A stretch of DNA of 19,568 nt from positions 1 to 19,568 of the forward strand of contig DAEF01000029.1 in the NCBI GenBank assembly GCA_002495225.1. Direction: 5' to 3'. The DNA is from Methanoregulaceae archaeon UBA288 (GTDB lineage: Archaea > Halobacteriota > Methanomicrobia > Methanomicrobiales > Methanospirillaceae). The notes under the pieces are model-generated. The model had not been told where the DNA came from and searched no databases. It was given only the letters and a program-made list of their open reading frames with translations. Shown here piece after piece: positions 6,595 through 13,851 of the stretch. The position numbers were made by a program, and so were the translations under genes. How positions within the stretch are numbered: position 1 is the first letter of the stretch; every line of letters starts with the position of its first letter.

Positions 6595-9330
6595 CTACGC
6601 GCCGGCCGGGTCTCCCGCCCGGGGCCCGCCGGGCGGAGAGGAGGCGATCCTCTCCGGGCGGCGGAGCAGCTTGTAGAGCTCCATCACGGCGAGGACCGTC
6701 GAAGCGAGCACGATCAGCGCGCCCCAGGCGGCGGCGCTGATGGGCCCCGTCTGGAGGACGCCGGCTATCGCGGGGACGTACATCGCCCCGGCGTTGACGA
6801 GCGCCGCCCCGATGACCGCGAGGACCAGGAAGCGGTTGTGGGAGAGCGGGATCCGGAACGCGGAGGTCGTCTCGGAGCGGGCGTTGAAGACGTGGAAGTT
6901 CTCGAAGAGCACGAAGAGCACCAGGAGCAGGGTCCGGGCCTCCGCCTCCGGGAACCCGGCGCCGAGGAGCCAGGCCCACGCGGCAAAGCCGACGATGGCC
7001 ATGGTAGCCGCCGCGAGCAGCGTCTCCTCGAGCATGAGCCGGTCGAAGAGCCCCTGGCCGGGCGGGCGCGGGGGGCGCTTCATCGTGCCGGGCTCGCCGG
7101 GCTCGAAGGCGAGCCCGATGTGCTGGATCCCGTTCGTCACGATGTTGAGCCAGAGGAGCTGGACGGCCGCGAGGGGGAGGGGGAGCGCGGCGATGGTGGA
7201 GAAGAGGAAGAGCAGGACCTCGGCGGCCCCCGTGGTGACGAGGAGGTAGGTGACCTTCCGGACGTTGTCGTAGGCGTACCGCCCCTCCTCGACGCCGGCG
7301 ACGATGGAGCTGAAGCGGTCGTCGGTGACGATCATCGATGCCGTGTCCTTGGCGACGTCGCTGCCCGAGCCCATGGCGACGCCGATGTTGGCCCGCTGGA
7401 GCGCCGGGGCGTCGTTGACGCCGTCCCCGGTGACGGCGACGAAGTGGCCGAGCCGGAGGATCGCCTCGACGATGGCGAGCTTCTGGAGCGGGGCGACGCG
7501 GGCGAAGACTGTGGCGGAGTCGACCCGATCGAGGAAGGCCGGCACCTCGGCGTCGCCCAGCTCGGCGAGCTCGGCGCCGGTGGCCACGTCGGCGGGCGAC
7601 GAGGCGATCCCGAGGTCGCGGGCGATGGCGAGCGCGGTGCCGGGGTGGTCGCCGGTGACCATCACCACCCGGATCCCGGCCTCGCGGCACTCGGCGACGG
7701 AGTCCACGGCGTCGGGCCGGAGGGGGTCGATGAACCCGGCGAGCCCGAGCAGGACGAGCGGGGGGAGCTCGCCGGTCCATTCGGGATGGGCGGCCCCCTC
7801 GCAGACCGCGAGGACCCGCAACCCGTCGCTCGAGAGCGCCTCGAAGGCCCGGTCGACCATCTCTTCATCGAGCGGGACGGGACCGCCCGGCGCGGCCATC
7901 GCGATGCAGCGCGGAAGGAGGGTCTCGAGCGCGCCCTTCACGACGACGCGGTGCTCGCCCCCCTCCTCGACGAGGGCCGCGGCGTACCGCCGCTCGGACT
8001 CGTAGGGGACCCGGTGGAGGACCGGGACCGAGGCCCGGACGGCGCCGGGGTCGAGGCCGAGCTTGTAGGCGAAGGCGAGGAAGGCGATGTCGACCGAGTC
8101 GCCGTGGTAGCGCCATTCGTCGTTGTCCCGCTCGAGCCCGGCCTCGTTCGCCAGGATCGCGGCCGTCGCGAGTCGGGCGAGGAGGGCCTGCTCGTCCTCG
8201 CCGGGCGGCTGGCCGGCCACGCCCTCGACCGTGCCTTTTCCGGCGTAGCCGGTGCCGGTCACCCGGTGGAGCGAGTCCCCGGGGAGCCAGGCCACGTCGA
8301 GCGTCTGCTCGTTGACGGTGAGCGTCCCCGTCTTGTCGCTCGCGATGCAGGTGCAGCTCCCCAGGCTCTCGACGGCCGTGATCCGGCGAACGATCACCTG
8401 GCGTTTCGCCATGCGCGTCGCGGCGACGGAGAGGACGACCGTCAGGGCGACGGGGAGCCCCTCGGGGATGGCCGAGACGGCGAGCGCGACGACGAAGAAG
8501 AAGACCTCGACGAGCGGCATCCCCCGGGCGAACGCGATGGTGCCGAGGAGCGCCCCGGCGCCGACGACGGCGTACGTGATCGTCCGGGAGAACGCCTCCA
8601 TGCGGAGGACGAGCGGGGGCTTCGCGCTCTCGACGGAGGCGATGGAGGTCGCGATCCGGCCCATCTGGGTGTGGTCGGCGGTCGCCACGACGACGCCCGT
8701 CGCCCGGCCGGAGGCGACGGTGCTGCCGGCGAAGACCATCGTCGTCCGGTCCGCGACGGGCGTCTCCGGCGCGAGCGCCCCGCCGGGCTGCTTCTCGACG
8801 GCGACGGACTCGCCGGTCAGAAGGGACTCGTCGACCTGGAGTTCGCGCGCCTCGAGGAGCCGGAGGTCGGCAGGGACGCGCCGGCCGGACTCGAGCATCA
8901 CGACGTCGCCCGGGACCAGGTCCTCGGCCGTGATCTCCTTGGTCCTGCCCGAGCGGAGCACCGATGCCGTGGTCGTGAGCAGGACGCGGAGGGCCTGCGC
9001 GCTCTGCTCGGCCTTCCACTCCTGGAGGGTCCCGACGACCGCGTTGATCAGGACCACGATCAGGATGAAGACGGTGTCGGTGACGTCGCCGACGGCGGCG
9101 GAGATGGCGGCGGCGACGAGGAGGATGTAGATGAGGGGGCTCCGGAACTGGGCGAGGAAGAGGAGGGCGACCGACGGCGGCGGCGCCTCGGGGAGGCGGT
9201 TCGGCCCGAACCGCTCGAGCCGGCGGGCGGCCTCCTCCTCCTCGAGGCCGTAGGTCGCCGCCCGGAGCCGCCCGAGGAGGGTCTCCCGGTCGAGCGCGTG
9301 CCAGGCGATCGCGTCGTCGTTCGCTGCCAT
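6595..9330 (-). CDS. P2-type cation-transporting P-type ATPase
   Basis: Membrane pump that couples ATP hydrolysis, through an aspartyl-phosphate intermediate, to cation transport. The 911-residue product has an N-terminal cation-ATPase domain, actuator motif T-G-E-S (172-175), P-E-G-L-P in M4 (289-293), phosphorylation motif D-K-T-G-T-L-T (Asp332), nucleotide-binding K-G-A-L-E (465-469) and hinge T-G-D-G-V-N-D-A-P (634-642), then a full set of C-terminal helices. This is the P2A/P2 layout of Ca2+-ATPase-like pumps. The M4 and M5 glutamates (Glu290, Glu704) are kept, but the M6 site reads N-I-V-T-N-G, with Asn733 where SERCA has the Ca2+-binding Asp800, so the ion cannot be assumed to be Ca2+. 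ATG at 9330 is chosen because homology begins there; an upstream in-frame ATG at 9363 is possible. The gene stands alone, with no partner on its strand. Confidence 0.95.
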   Translation of the reverse strand: MAANDDAIAWHALDRETLLGRLRAATYGLEEEEAARRLERFGPNRLPEAPPPSVALLFLAQFRSPLIYILLVAAAISAAVGDVTDTVFILIVVLINAVVGTLQEWKAEQSAQALRVLLTTTASVLRSGRTKEITAEDLVPGDVVMLESGRRVPADLRLLEARELQVDESLLTGESVAVEKQPGGALAPETPVADRTTMVFAGSTVASGRATGVVVATADHTQMGRIATSIASVESAKPPLVLRMEAFSRTITYAVVGAGALLGTIAFARGMPLVEVFFFVVALAVSAIPEGLPVALTVVLSVAATRMAKRQVIVRRITAVESLGSCTCIASDKTGTLTVNEQTLDVAWLPGDSLHRVTGTGYAGKGTVEGVAGQPPGEDEQALLARLATAAILANEAGLERDNDEWRYHGDSVDIAFLAFAYKLGLDPGAVRASVPVLHRVPYESERRYAAALVEEGGEHRVVVKGALETLLPRCIAMAAPGGPVPLDEEMVDRAFEALSSDGLRVLAVCEGAAHPEWTGELPPLVLLGLAGFIDPLRPDAVDSVAECREAGIRVVMVTGDHPGTALAIARDLGIASSPADVATGAELAELGDAEVPAFLDRVDSATVFARVAPLQKLAIVEAILRLGHFVAVTGDGVNDAPALQRANIGVAMGSGSDVAKDTASMIVTDDRFSSIVAGVEEGRYAYDNVRKVTYLLVTTGAAEVLLFLFSTIAALPLPLAAVQLLWLNIVTNGIQHIGLAFEPGEPGTMKRPPRPPGQGLFDRLMLEETLLAAATMAIVGFAAWAWLLGAGFPEAEARTLLLVLFVLFENFHVFNARSETTSAFRIPLSHNRFLVLAVIGAALVNAGAMYVPAIAGVLQTGPISAAAWGALIVLASTVLAVMELYKLLRRPERIASSPPGGPRAGDPAGA

Positions 9331-9402
9331 CGTCGTTCCGGCAAGAAAAGGAACCGTGCACATTTGAAAGTTACTCTCTAGCCGCTGGCCCCGCGGGTGC
9401 CG

Positions 9403-9540
9403 GGACCCCCGTTCACGGCGAGCGGCACCCTGACGACCCCCGATGGCGGTACCTACTCCGCGTCGACCGTGCTGATTCCCGGGTAGCGGCGGGAACGGCC
9501 CGCGCAGGGTGCGAACAGGAAGCGTCCGCGCTTCATTTCG
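9403..9540 (+). pseudogene. 3'-end relic of a second copy of the secreted-protein gene
   Basis: Bases 9403-9486 encode G-P-P-F-T-A-S-G-T-L-T-T then D-G-G-T-Y-S-A-S-T-V-L and a TAG stop. This aligns without gaps to the last 27 codons of the gene at 10738-11811 (offset 2325). I count 71 of 84 identical bases and 20 of 27 identical residues. The similarity continues past the stop into the terminator hairpin (9519-9534 versus 11841-11858). Nothing upstream of about 9403 matches, because the ATPase gene's upstream region begins there. The fragment is thus the surviving tail of a former tandem copy, cut off from the left. The Cys at position 338 of the intact protein is absent here. Confidence 0.85.
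9519..9534 (+). terminator. Relic transcription terminator hairpin
   Basis: GAAGCG (9519-9524), a 4-base loop and CGCTTC (9529-9534) form a 6-bp stem in the same position relative to the relic stop as the terminator of the intact copy at 11840-11870. One outer base pair is lost and the downstream T-run is weaker. It may still act as a terminator or barrier. Confidence 0.45.
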
Positions 9541-9763
9541 ACCCTCTGTCCTTCTTTGTGTGCTCACCCCCGGTTCCGGCGCGGTGCACCAGGGGACAGG
9601 CGGAGACCGATCTCAGCGGAGGCACCCGTCGGCCCGGACGGATCTCGACAGACACGAAACGATGGAGGGAACGTGATTTTTCGTGGAGAATCATGCACGC
9701 TGATACGCATCCGGGCCGTTCATCGTTCGCAGGCAGTCCCCTGGTGCCTTCCCGGCAGAGTGA
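9541..9763. other. Intergenic, no gene recognised
   Basis: Between the relic terminator and the coding-like fragment I see no start with a ribosome binding site, no RNA gene and no repeat. Confidence 0.4.
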
Positions 9764-10052
9764 CAGCGCATCCGGGTGGAAGACTGTTCGACAGGGGCCA
9801 GTACGGCTCTCGTTGAGGCCATCGGGACGTGCTCTGCGGGCGCCGGGGTTCTCTCCGGCACGTTCATCGCCACGACGTTCACCAGCGCCCTGCGCGAGCA
9901 CTCGGGGATCCCGGACAACGTTTTCCGGAACGTCGCCCACGCAGCGCTCCTTTGCCGCATCGCCCGGGGCCTCGCGGACGAACTCCTCTGTCTCCGGGAG
10001 CGTAACTTCATCATCCGGGAAAAGAACCGGATCATCGAGTCCTCGCGGCCAG
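9764..10052 (+). pseudogene. Coding-like fragment, unidentified
   Basis: The frame opened after the TGA at 9761-9763 shows strong G/C preference at third positions and a protein-like composition. It reads through S-T-A-L-V-E-A-I-G-T, S-A-G-A-G-V-L-S-G-T and A-L-R-E-H-S-G-I-P-D to an amphipathic stretch rich in Arg and Glu ending E-K-N-R-I-I-E-S. A GTG at 9776 could start it, but no convincing ribosome binding site precedes it. After about 10052 the codon bias stops and a piece of sepS-like sequence in another frame follows. I do not recognise the family. It may be a broken gene or a small genuine gene whose end I cannot place. No function is proposed. Confidence 0.35.
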
Positions 10053-10083
10053 GCAGAACTCTTCCCTGTCCGCGGGATCCGCA

Positions 10084-10129
10084 TCCGCGGGCCGGTCTTC
10101 GTGACGATCCGGTCCGGGGTCACGGAGCC
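10084..10129 (+). pseudogene. Short duplicated fragment of the sepS 3' end
   Basis: Bases 10084-10108 are identical over 25 positions to 3752-3776 in sepS, and the next 21 bases match at 15 positions. Translated in the same register, the fragment reads R-G-P-V-F-V-T-I-R-S-x-V-x-E-P, as in residues 513-527 of SepRS. Similarity is not visible before or after, and the frame runs past the position of the sepS stop. It is therefore a displaced fragment, not a functional domain. Confidence 0.65.
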
Positions 10130-10737
10130 CGGTTCCGGGTCGTCGCCCACGCGTCCTTCCCTGCAGTGACGGCAGCACTCGCCGCGAGAGCGCACGGTTC
10201 CCCGATCCGGGTCCGCCTCGACCACCTGCTCCCGGCACGATGGGATTTCGTCTGGATGCCCGGTTCGATCGATGACGAACCCAGGTTTCTCCTGGAGGCG
10301 CCGGCCGGACGCGATGAGGGCATGCACCCGCTGTGTACATCGAAGCAGGCGTCCCCGGCACCGAGGCAGGACGCACCCGCCAGCCCCGTGGGGCGACCCC
10401 CTTCGTTGATGCCAGGGGTGCGATTCCGGATCCCGGGCCCCCTGGCCGGAAATCCTGTTTTTTATAGCAATGGCTGGGATATTATTATCATCATACAGTC
10501 ATTCCATTGACCACCTCAGTTCTGTGGCTGGGCACCGCGTGCCCGGAACCAGGGGAGCTCTGTCTTCCACCGCGGACCGGGGGGGGAATGTGGCAGCTGG
10601 CCTGCGGCGATTACGCGTGTGTGCCGGTTCCGCATTCTGCGAGAATACCACGGATGCTGCCCGGGAAGGCAGGCACCGCGGACAGGGAGACAGGCGATGA
10701 GAGACTGTTTGCACAGAACACAGGGAGAGGACCGGCT
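10130..10737. other. Intergenic region with AT-rich promoter-like core and long leader
   Basis: No gene is supported from 10130 to 10450. A striking AT-rich block follows at 10458-10510 in otherwise GC-rich DNA, and then a GC-rich stretch of about 230 bases up to the secreted-protein start at 10738. Open frames in the leader have weak coding character. Confidence 0.45.
10458..10466 (+). promoter_or_regulatory. Candidate TATA box for the secreted-protein gene
   Basis: TTTTTTATA is the strongest archaeal TATA-like element upstream of 10738. A start site about 25 bases downstream would leave an untranslated leader of roughly 250 bases. A second AT-rich element (GATATTATTATCAT, about 10479-10492) is an alternative. 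Confidence 0.4.
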
Positions 10738-11811
10738 ATGAATCGAAGGACACTGATCGTGGTGGCCATCTGCGTGGTACTGATCGCCGCGATCGGAGCG
10801 AGCGCCGTTGCCGGGCGGCAGGATCTGAACCCGCGGCAGGCGGGTGAGTCGTCGATCTACTTCTACGACGTCGCGGCGACGGACGCGCACGGGTCGGGCA
10901 AGCTCGTGATCGACACCGAGAAGAAGACCTTCATCTTCAACGGGAAGGACTTCGAGCCCTCGCGGACGTACGCCCTGCAGGCGGGGGCGGGGAGCAGTAT
11001 GGGCCTCGCCGTCTTCGCCACGGGAAAGTCCACCCCGTCGGGCAACCTGCACGTCGAGGGGACGTGGACCAGGGACGTCGGCGCGCAACCGGGCTCGCCG
11101 GGCTTCGTCGTCGGTGCATCGTCGGTGCTGCCGGGCACGATCCAGCGCGCCGCGGGGGAGTTCTGCTACACGCTCCGGTACACGGACGCCTACCAGACGT
11201 TCACCGCCTACCTCCCCGCCCACGAGGTCAGCTGCGGTGAGGGCTTCCCGGCGCTGCCGCGCGTGATCGCCGAGCCCGTGCCGGTGGACTACGTCAAGCC
11301 GTACAGCTCCACCACGCTGTACTTCGGGTACGGGGGCGTCTACTACACCGCCCGGTGGTACGCGTCGTGCCCGTACTCGCCACCGGTCATCATGGTGTCG
11401 GGGAGCTACTCGCCGTACCGCGTCTGGAACGACCACCTCAAGGTGTACGACTGGTACTGGAACCTCTACAGCGTGAACACCTACGACGCGAGCCACCTTC
11501 CGCCGGGAGTGGTGCTGCAACGGGTTTCGTGGACGATCACCGGGACGCTGGACGACGGCAGGACCACCACGCGGGTCTCGCGGTACACGGAGCGTTTCCC
11601 GGGATGGCCCGAGCTCGGGTTGGCGCCCCAGGAACTCGCCCTGACCGATACCACCACGATCAACGACGGGTACACCTGGGTGGGGTGCTACAGTCCGACC
11701 CTCTGTCCGCCCGAGGAGTGGCTGACGGGGCCCCCGTTCACGGCGGGCTGCACCCTGACGACCACCGACGGCGGCTCGTACTCCGCGTCGGCCGTGCTGA
11801 CCCCTGCGTAG
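10738..11811 (+). CDS. Secreted, aromatic-rich cysteine-containing protein of unknown function
   Basis: Encodes 357 residues. An N-terminal signal sequence (M-N-R-R-T then a hydrophobic core to about residue 23, A-S-A-V-A-G) predicts export by Sec. The mature part has six cysteines (143, 166, 211, 317, 323, 338), suited to disulfides outside the cell. Residues 184-250 are very rich in Tyr and Trp (for example W-N-D-H-L, Y-D-W-Y-W-N-L-Y). There is no C-terminal membrane anchor and no lipobox. The start at 10738 is supported by GGAGAGG at 10724-10730, seven bases upstream. A hairpin terminator follows. A tail fragment of a diverged second copy lies at 9403-9540. I recognise no family or enzymatic motif; the composition suggests a binding or structural surface protein, but this is a guess. 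Confidence 0.8.
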   Translation: MNRRTLIVVAICVVLIAAIGASAVAGRQDLNPRQAGESSIYFYDVAATDAHGSGKLVIDTEKKTFIFNGKDFEPSRTYALQAGAGSSMGLAVFATGKSTPSGNLHVEGTWTRDVGAQPGSPGFVVGASSVLPGTIQRAAGEFCYTLRYTDAYQTFTAYLPAHEVSCGEGFPALPRVIAEPVPVDYVKPYSSTTLYFGYGGVYYTARWYASCPYSPPVIMVSGSYSPYRVWNDHLKVYDWYWNLYSVNTYDASHLPPGVVLQRVSWTITGTLDDGRTTTRVSRYTERFPGWPELGLAPQELALTDTTTINDGYTWVGCYSPTLCPPEEWLTGPPFTAGCTLTTTDGGSYSASAVLTPA

Positions 11812-11839
11812 CGGGGGAGCGCCCGCGCCGGGCGTGAAC

Positions 11840-11870
11840 AGGAAGCGTTCGCGCTTCCTTTCCATTTTTT
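11840..11870 (+). terminator. Hairpin plus T-run transcription terminator
   Basis: A perfect 7-bp stem, GGAAGCG (11841-11847) with CGCTTCC (11852-11858) and loop TTCG, stands 29 bases after the secreted-protein stop. It is followed by T-rich sequence ending in six T at 11865-11870. The same structure is partly kept in the relic copy at 9519-9534. Confidence 0.75.
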
Positions 11871-12085
11871 GCTGCCTCTGCACGCACCGGCGGTCAGCCC
11901 TGGCGCGCCTGACGGGAGGGACGATGGTCAGGCCGATCGCACCCGCCCCGGGCGGACATCGCCGCGCAGGGACGGTGAGACGTGGTCCGGGCAGGGCCCG
12001 CGCGCGCCGACCGGCCGATGCGCAGTCCCCCCGCCCGCCGGCACCAACCCTGTTCCAGTCAGTCCCCGAACGGGGATCGCCTGCG

Positions 12086-12880
12086 ATGCCCACGCGCAAG
12101 GAGAGAGTGTACGACCTCCTCGACTACACCAACACGGCCGGGCCTCTCGAGCGGGCCGTCACGGCCGGCCTCGTCGCGCTGATCATCGCGAACGTCGTCG
12201 CCGTGGTCCTCGAGTCTGAGACGGCCCTGGGCGCCCGGTTCGGTCCGTTCTTTGCCGCCTTCGAGGTCTTCTCAGTCGCCGTCTTCACCCTCGAGTACGT
12301 CCTCCGCCTCTGGAGTATCATGGCGAGCCCGCGGTACCGCGGCCCGGTCGCGGGCCGGCTCCGGTACGCGGCAGCGCCGTACGCCGTCATCGACCTTCTC
12401 GCCGTGCTCCCGTTCTACCTGCCGCTCGTGATCCCGATCGACCTCCGCGTCCTCCTCCTCTTCAAGCTCGGCCGGTACTCGACCGCGTTCAGCGTCGTCG
12501 AGCGGGTCGTCCTGCGAAAGCGGGGCGAGCTCTTCGTCGCCGTCTTCGTCTCGTTCGTGCTCCTGGTCGTCGTCTCCAGCCGGACCTACGCGGTCGAGCA
12601 CGAGGGCCAGCCCGGGGCGTTCCCGAGCATCCTCGGGACCATGTACTGGAGCCTCGAGACGCTCACCACGCTCGGGTACGGCGACGTGGTCACCCACACG
12701 ACGGTGGGGAGGTTCCTGGCCTCGCTGACCTCGGTGATCGGGGTCGCGCTCTTCGGCCTCCCGGCCGGGATCCTGGCCTCCGGGTTCTTCGAGGAGTTCC
12801 ACCGGCGGCGCGGGGACCGGGCCGCCGTCTGCCCCCACTGCGGCGGGCGGCTCGATGACGGGGACCACGAGCAGGGATAG
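12086..12880 (+). CDS. Voltage-gated-type potassium channel (6TM, KvAP-like)
   Basis: Encodes 264 residues with the six-helix voltage-gated cation channel layout: S1 about 27-43, S2 56-77, S3 96-115, S4 119-145, S5 150-167, pore helix and filter 178-200, S6 208-233. The selectivity filter reads T-L-G-Y-G-D (195-200), the K+ signature with Leu for Val. S4 is poor in charge, with Arg121, Lys127 and Arg130 before the Arg143-Lys145-Arg146 linker, so voltage sensing may be weak. A short tail ends in C-P-H-C-G-G (249-254), half a zinc-knuckle. ATG 12086 is chosen because the channel homology starts there and GGGGAT lies just upstream; in-frame sequence further upstream is the terminator region of the preceding gene. 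It would form a homotetramer in the cytoplasmic membrane. Confidence 0.92.
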   Translation: MPTRKERVYDLLDYTNTAGPLERAVTAGLVALIIANVVAVVLESETALGARFGPFFAAFEVFSVAVFTLEYVLRLWSIMASPRYRGPVAGRLRYAAAPYAVIDLLAVLPFYLPLVIPIDLRVLLLFKLGRYSTAFSVVERVVLRKRGELFVAVFVSFVLLVVVSSRTYAVEHEGQPGAFPSILGTMYWSLETLTTLGYGDVVTHTTVGRFLASLTSVIGVALFGLPAGILASGFFEEFHRRRGDRAAVCPHCGGRLDDGDHEQG

Positions 12881-13024
12881 GCACGGGGCCGTTCCCGTCC
12901 GCGACGAGGAGACCGGGCGTCGAAGCACGCGGTCTCACGGGAGCATCGCCTGAGAACGGTCCAGCCCGGTGCCACGGGTGAAACATCCCCGGTCGCCATC
13001 CAGGCCGGATCGCGGAAATCGTCC

Positions 13025-13035
13025 CTATTTTTAAT
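13025..13035 (+). promoter_or_regulatory. TATA box of the histidine-phosphatase-family gene
   Basis: CTATTTTTAAT in a GC-rich context, centred about 25 bases before the ATG at 13056. The spacing predicts transcription starting at or next to the start codon, so a leaderless mRNA. This agrees with the lack of a ribosome binding site. Confidence 0.6.
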
Positions 13036-13055
13036 CCCCTGAGACCATTGTCGAC

Positions 13056-13778
13056 ATGATGGATCTCACGACGGCCGGCAAACCGGCAGCAGCTGCACCG
13101 CGCTCGAACCCGGGGGCGCACGTCCTCGACCTCCTCCGGGACGGGGCGACCGGGGAACGGACGGCCGTGTACCTCCGACATTCGATCCGGGCCTCCCTCG
13201 CGGGCGTCCCCGTTCATCAGCAGCTCGCGGCCGAGATCACGCCCGAGGGGGCCCTGCGTGCACGGGAGTTCGGCGGGGCCCTGCGGCGGCTCGTCCCCGG
13301 CCGACGCCTCGTCCTCGGGCAGACGATCGCCCGCCGGAGCCGCATGACGGCCGAATGCATCGGCGCCGGGTACGCCCCCGGCGGGCAGTTCCGGACGATC
13401 GACTACCACCGGGACATCGACGACCTGATCCTGGACGTCGACGCCTTTCTTGCACTCCGAAGAGCGATCGGCTGGGAGGCGCTGCTCCAGCGGTGGCTCG
13501 GACGGGGCGTGCCCCCTGACGTCATGCGGGACCCCCGTGCCTACGCCGATCTGCACCTCGCGCAGCTGGTCGCCTTCGACGGCATCGACGACCGGGACCT
13601 GTTCGTCGTCATCGGGCACGACATCACCCTCTTCGCGCTCGTCTCCCGCCTCTTCGACCGGACGATCACGACCGTCGATTTCCTCAACGGGATCGTGATC
13701 GACGCCGACGGGAGGCATGGCGAGGCGCGGTTCTCGGACGGGGAACGGACCCTGGCGACGACGCTGAAGCTCGCGTGA
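13056..13778 (+). CDS. Histidine phosphatase superfamily protein (phosphoglycerate-mutase-like)
   Basis: Encodes 240 residues with the catalytic elements of the histidine phosphatase superfamily: Y-L-R-H-S-I-R with the phospho-accepting His42 next to Arg41, I-T-P-E-G-A-L-R-A (61-69), a second arginine cluster (R-R-S-R-M-T-A-E, 93-100) and V-V-I-G-H-D with His188. RHS replaces the common RHG. The substrate cannot be told; members act on sugar phosphates, phosphoproteins or nucleotides. There are two adjacent ATG codons (13056 and 13059). 13056 is listed, but 13059 cannot be excluded. There is no signal peptide, so it acts in the cytoplasm. The gene has its own TATA box and is followed by a separate promoter for the next gene, so it appears to be transcribed alone. 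Confidence 0.85.
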   Translation: MMDLTTAGKPAAAAPRSNPGAHVLDLLRDGATGERTAVYLRHSIRASLAGVPVHQQLAAEITPEGALRAREFGGALRRLVPGRRLVLGQTIARRSRMTAECIGAGYAPGGQFRTIDYHRDIDDLILDVDAFLALRRAIGWEALLQRWLGRGVPPDVMRDPRAYADLHLAQLVAFDGIDDRDLFVVIGHDITLFALVSRLFDRTITTVDFLNGIVIDADGRHGEARFSDGERTLATTLKLA

Positions 13779-13818
13779 CAGGGGCCCGGCCCGGCACCCC
13801 GGACGAACGGTTCGACAG

Positions 13819-13828
13819 TTTTTTTATT
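13819..13828 (+). promoter_or_regulatory. TATA-like element of the alkylsulfatase gene
   Basis: TTTTTTTATT lies 24-33 bases before the ATG at 13852, the expected distance for a leaderless or very short leader transcript. The T-run may also end transcription of the preceding gene. Confidence 0.55.
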
Positions 13829-13851
13829 CACGATATGTCAATCACCCGTGT

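Noticed and set aside
6838..9381. 847-codon open frame on the + strand opposite the ATPase
   Set aside because: Composition is an antisense artefact (Glu/Gly/Asp/Arg-rich), while the - strand encodes all P-type ATPase motifs.
9331..9567. N-terminal extension of the ATPase by up to 79 residues
   Set aside because: The extension reads antisense through the duplicated tail and its terminator, and the family homology starts at the ATG at 9330.
11834..12085. N-terminal extension of the K+ channel
   Set aside because: It begins inside the upstream terminator hairpin and has no channel-like features; the ATG at 12086 fits the family.
10516..12099. 527-codon - strand open frame opposite the secreted-protein gene
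   Set aside because: Antisense artefact; the + strand has signal peptide, ribosome binding site and terminator. Its similarity to the 5' extension of the ATPase frame only reflects the duplicated tail.
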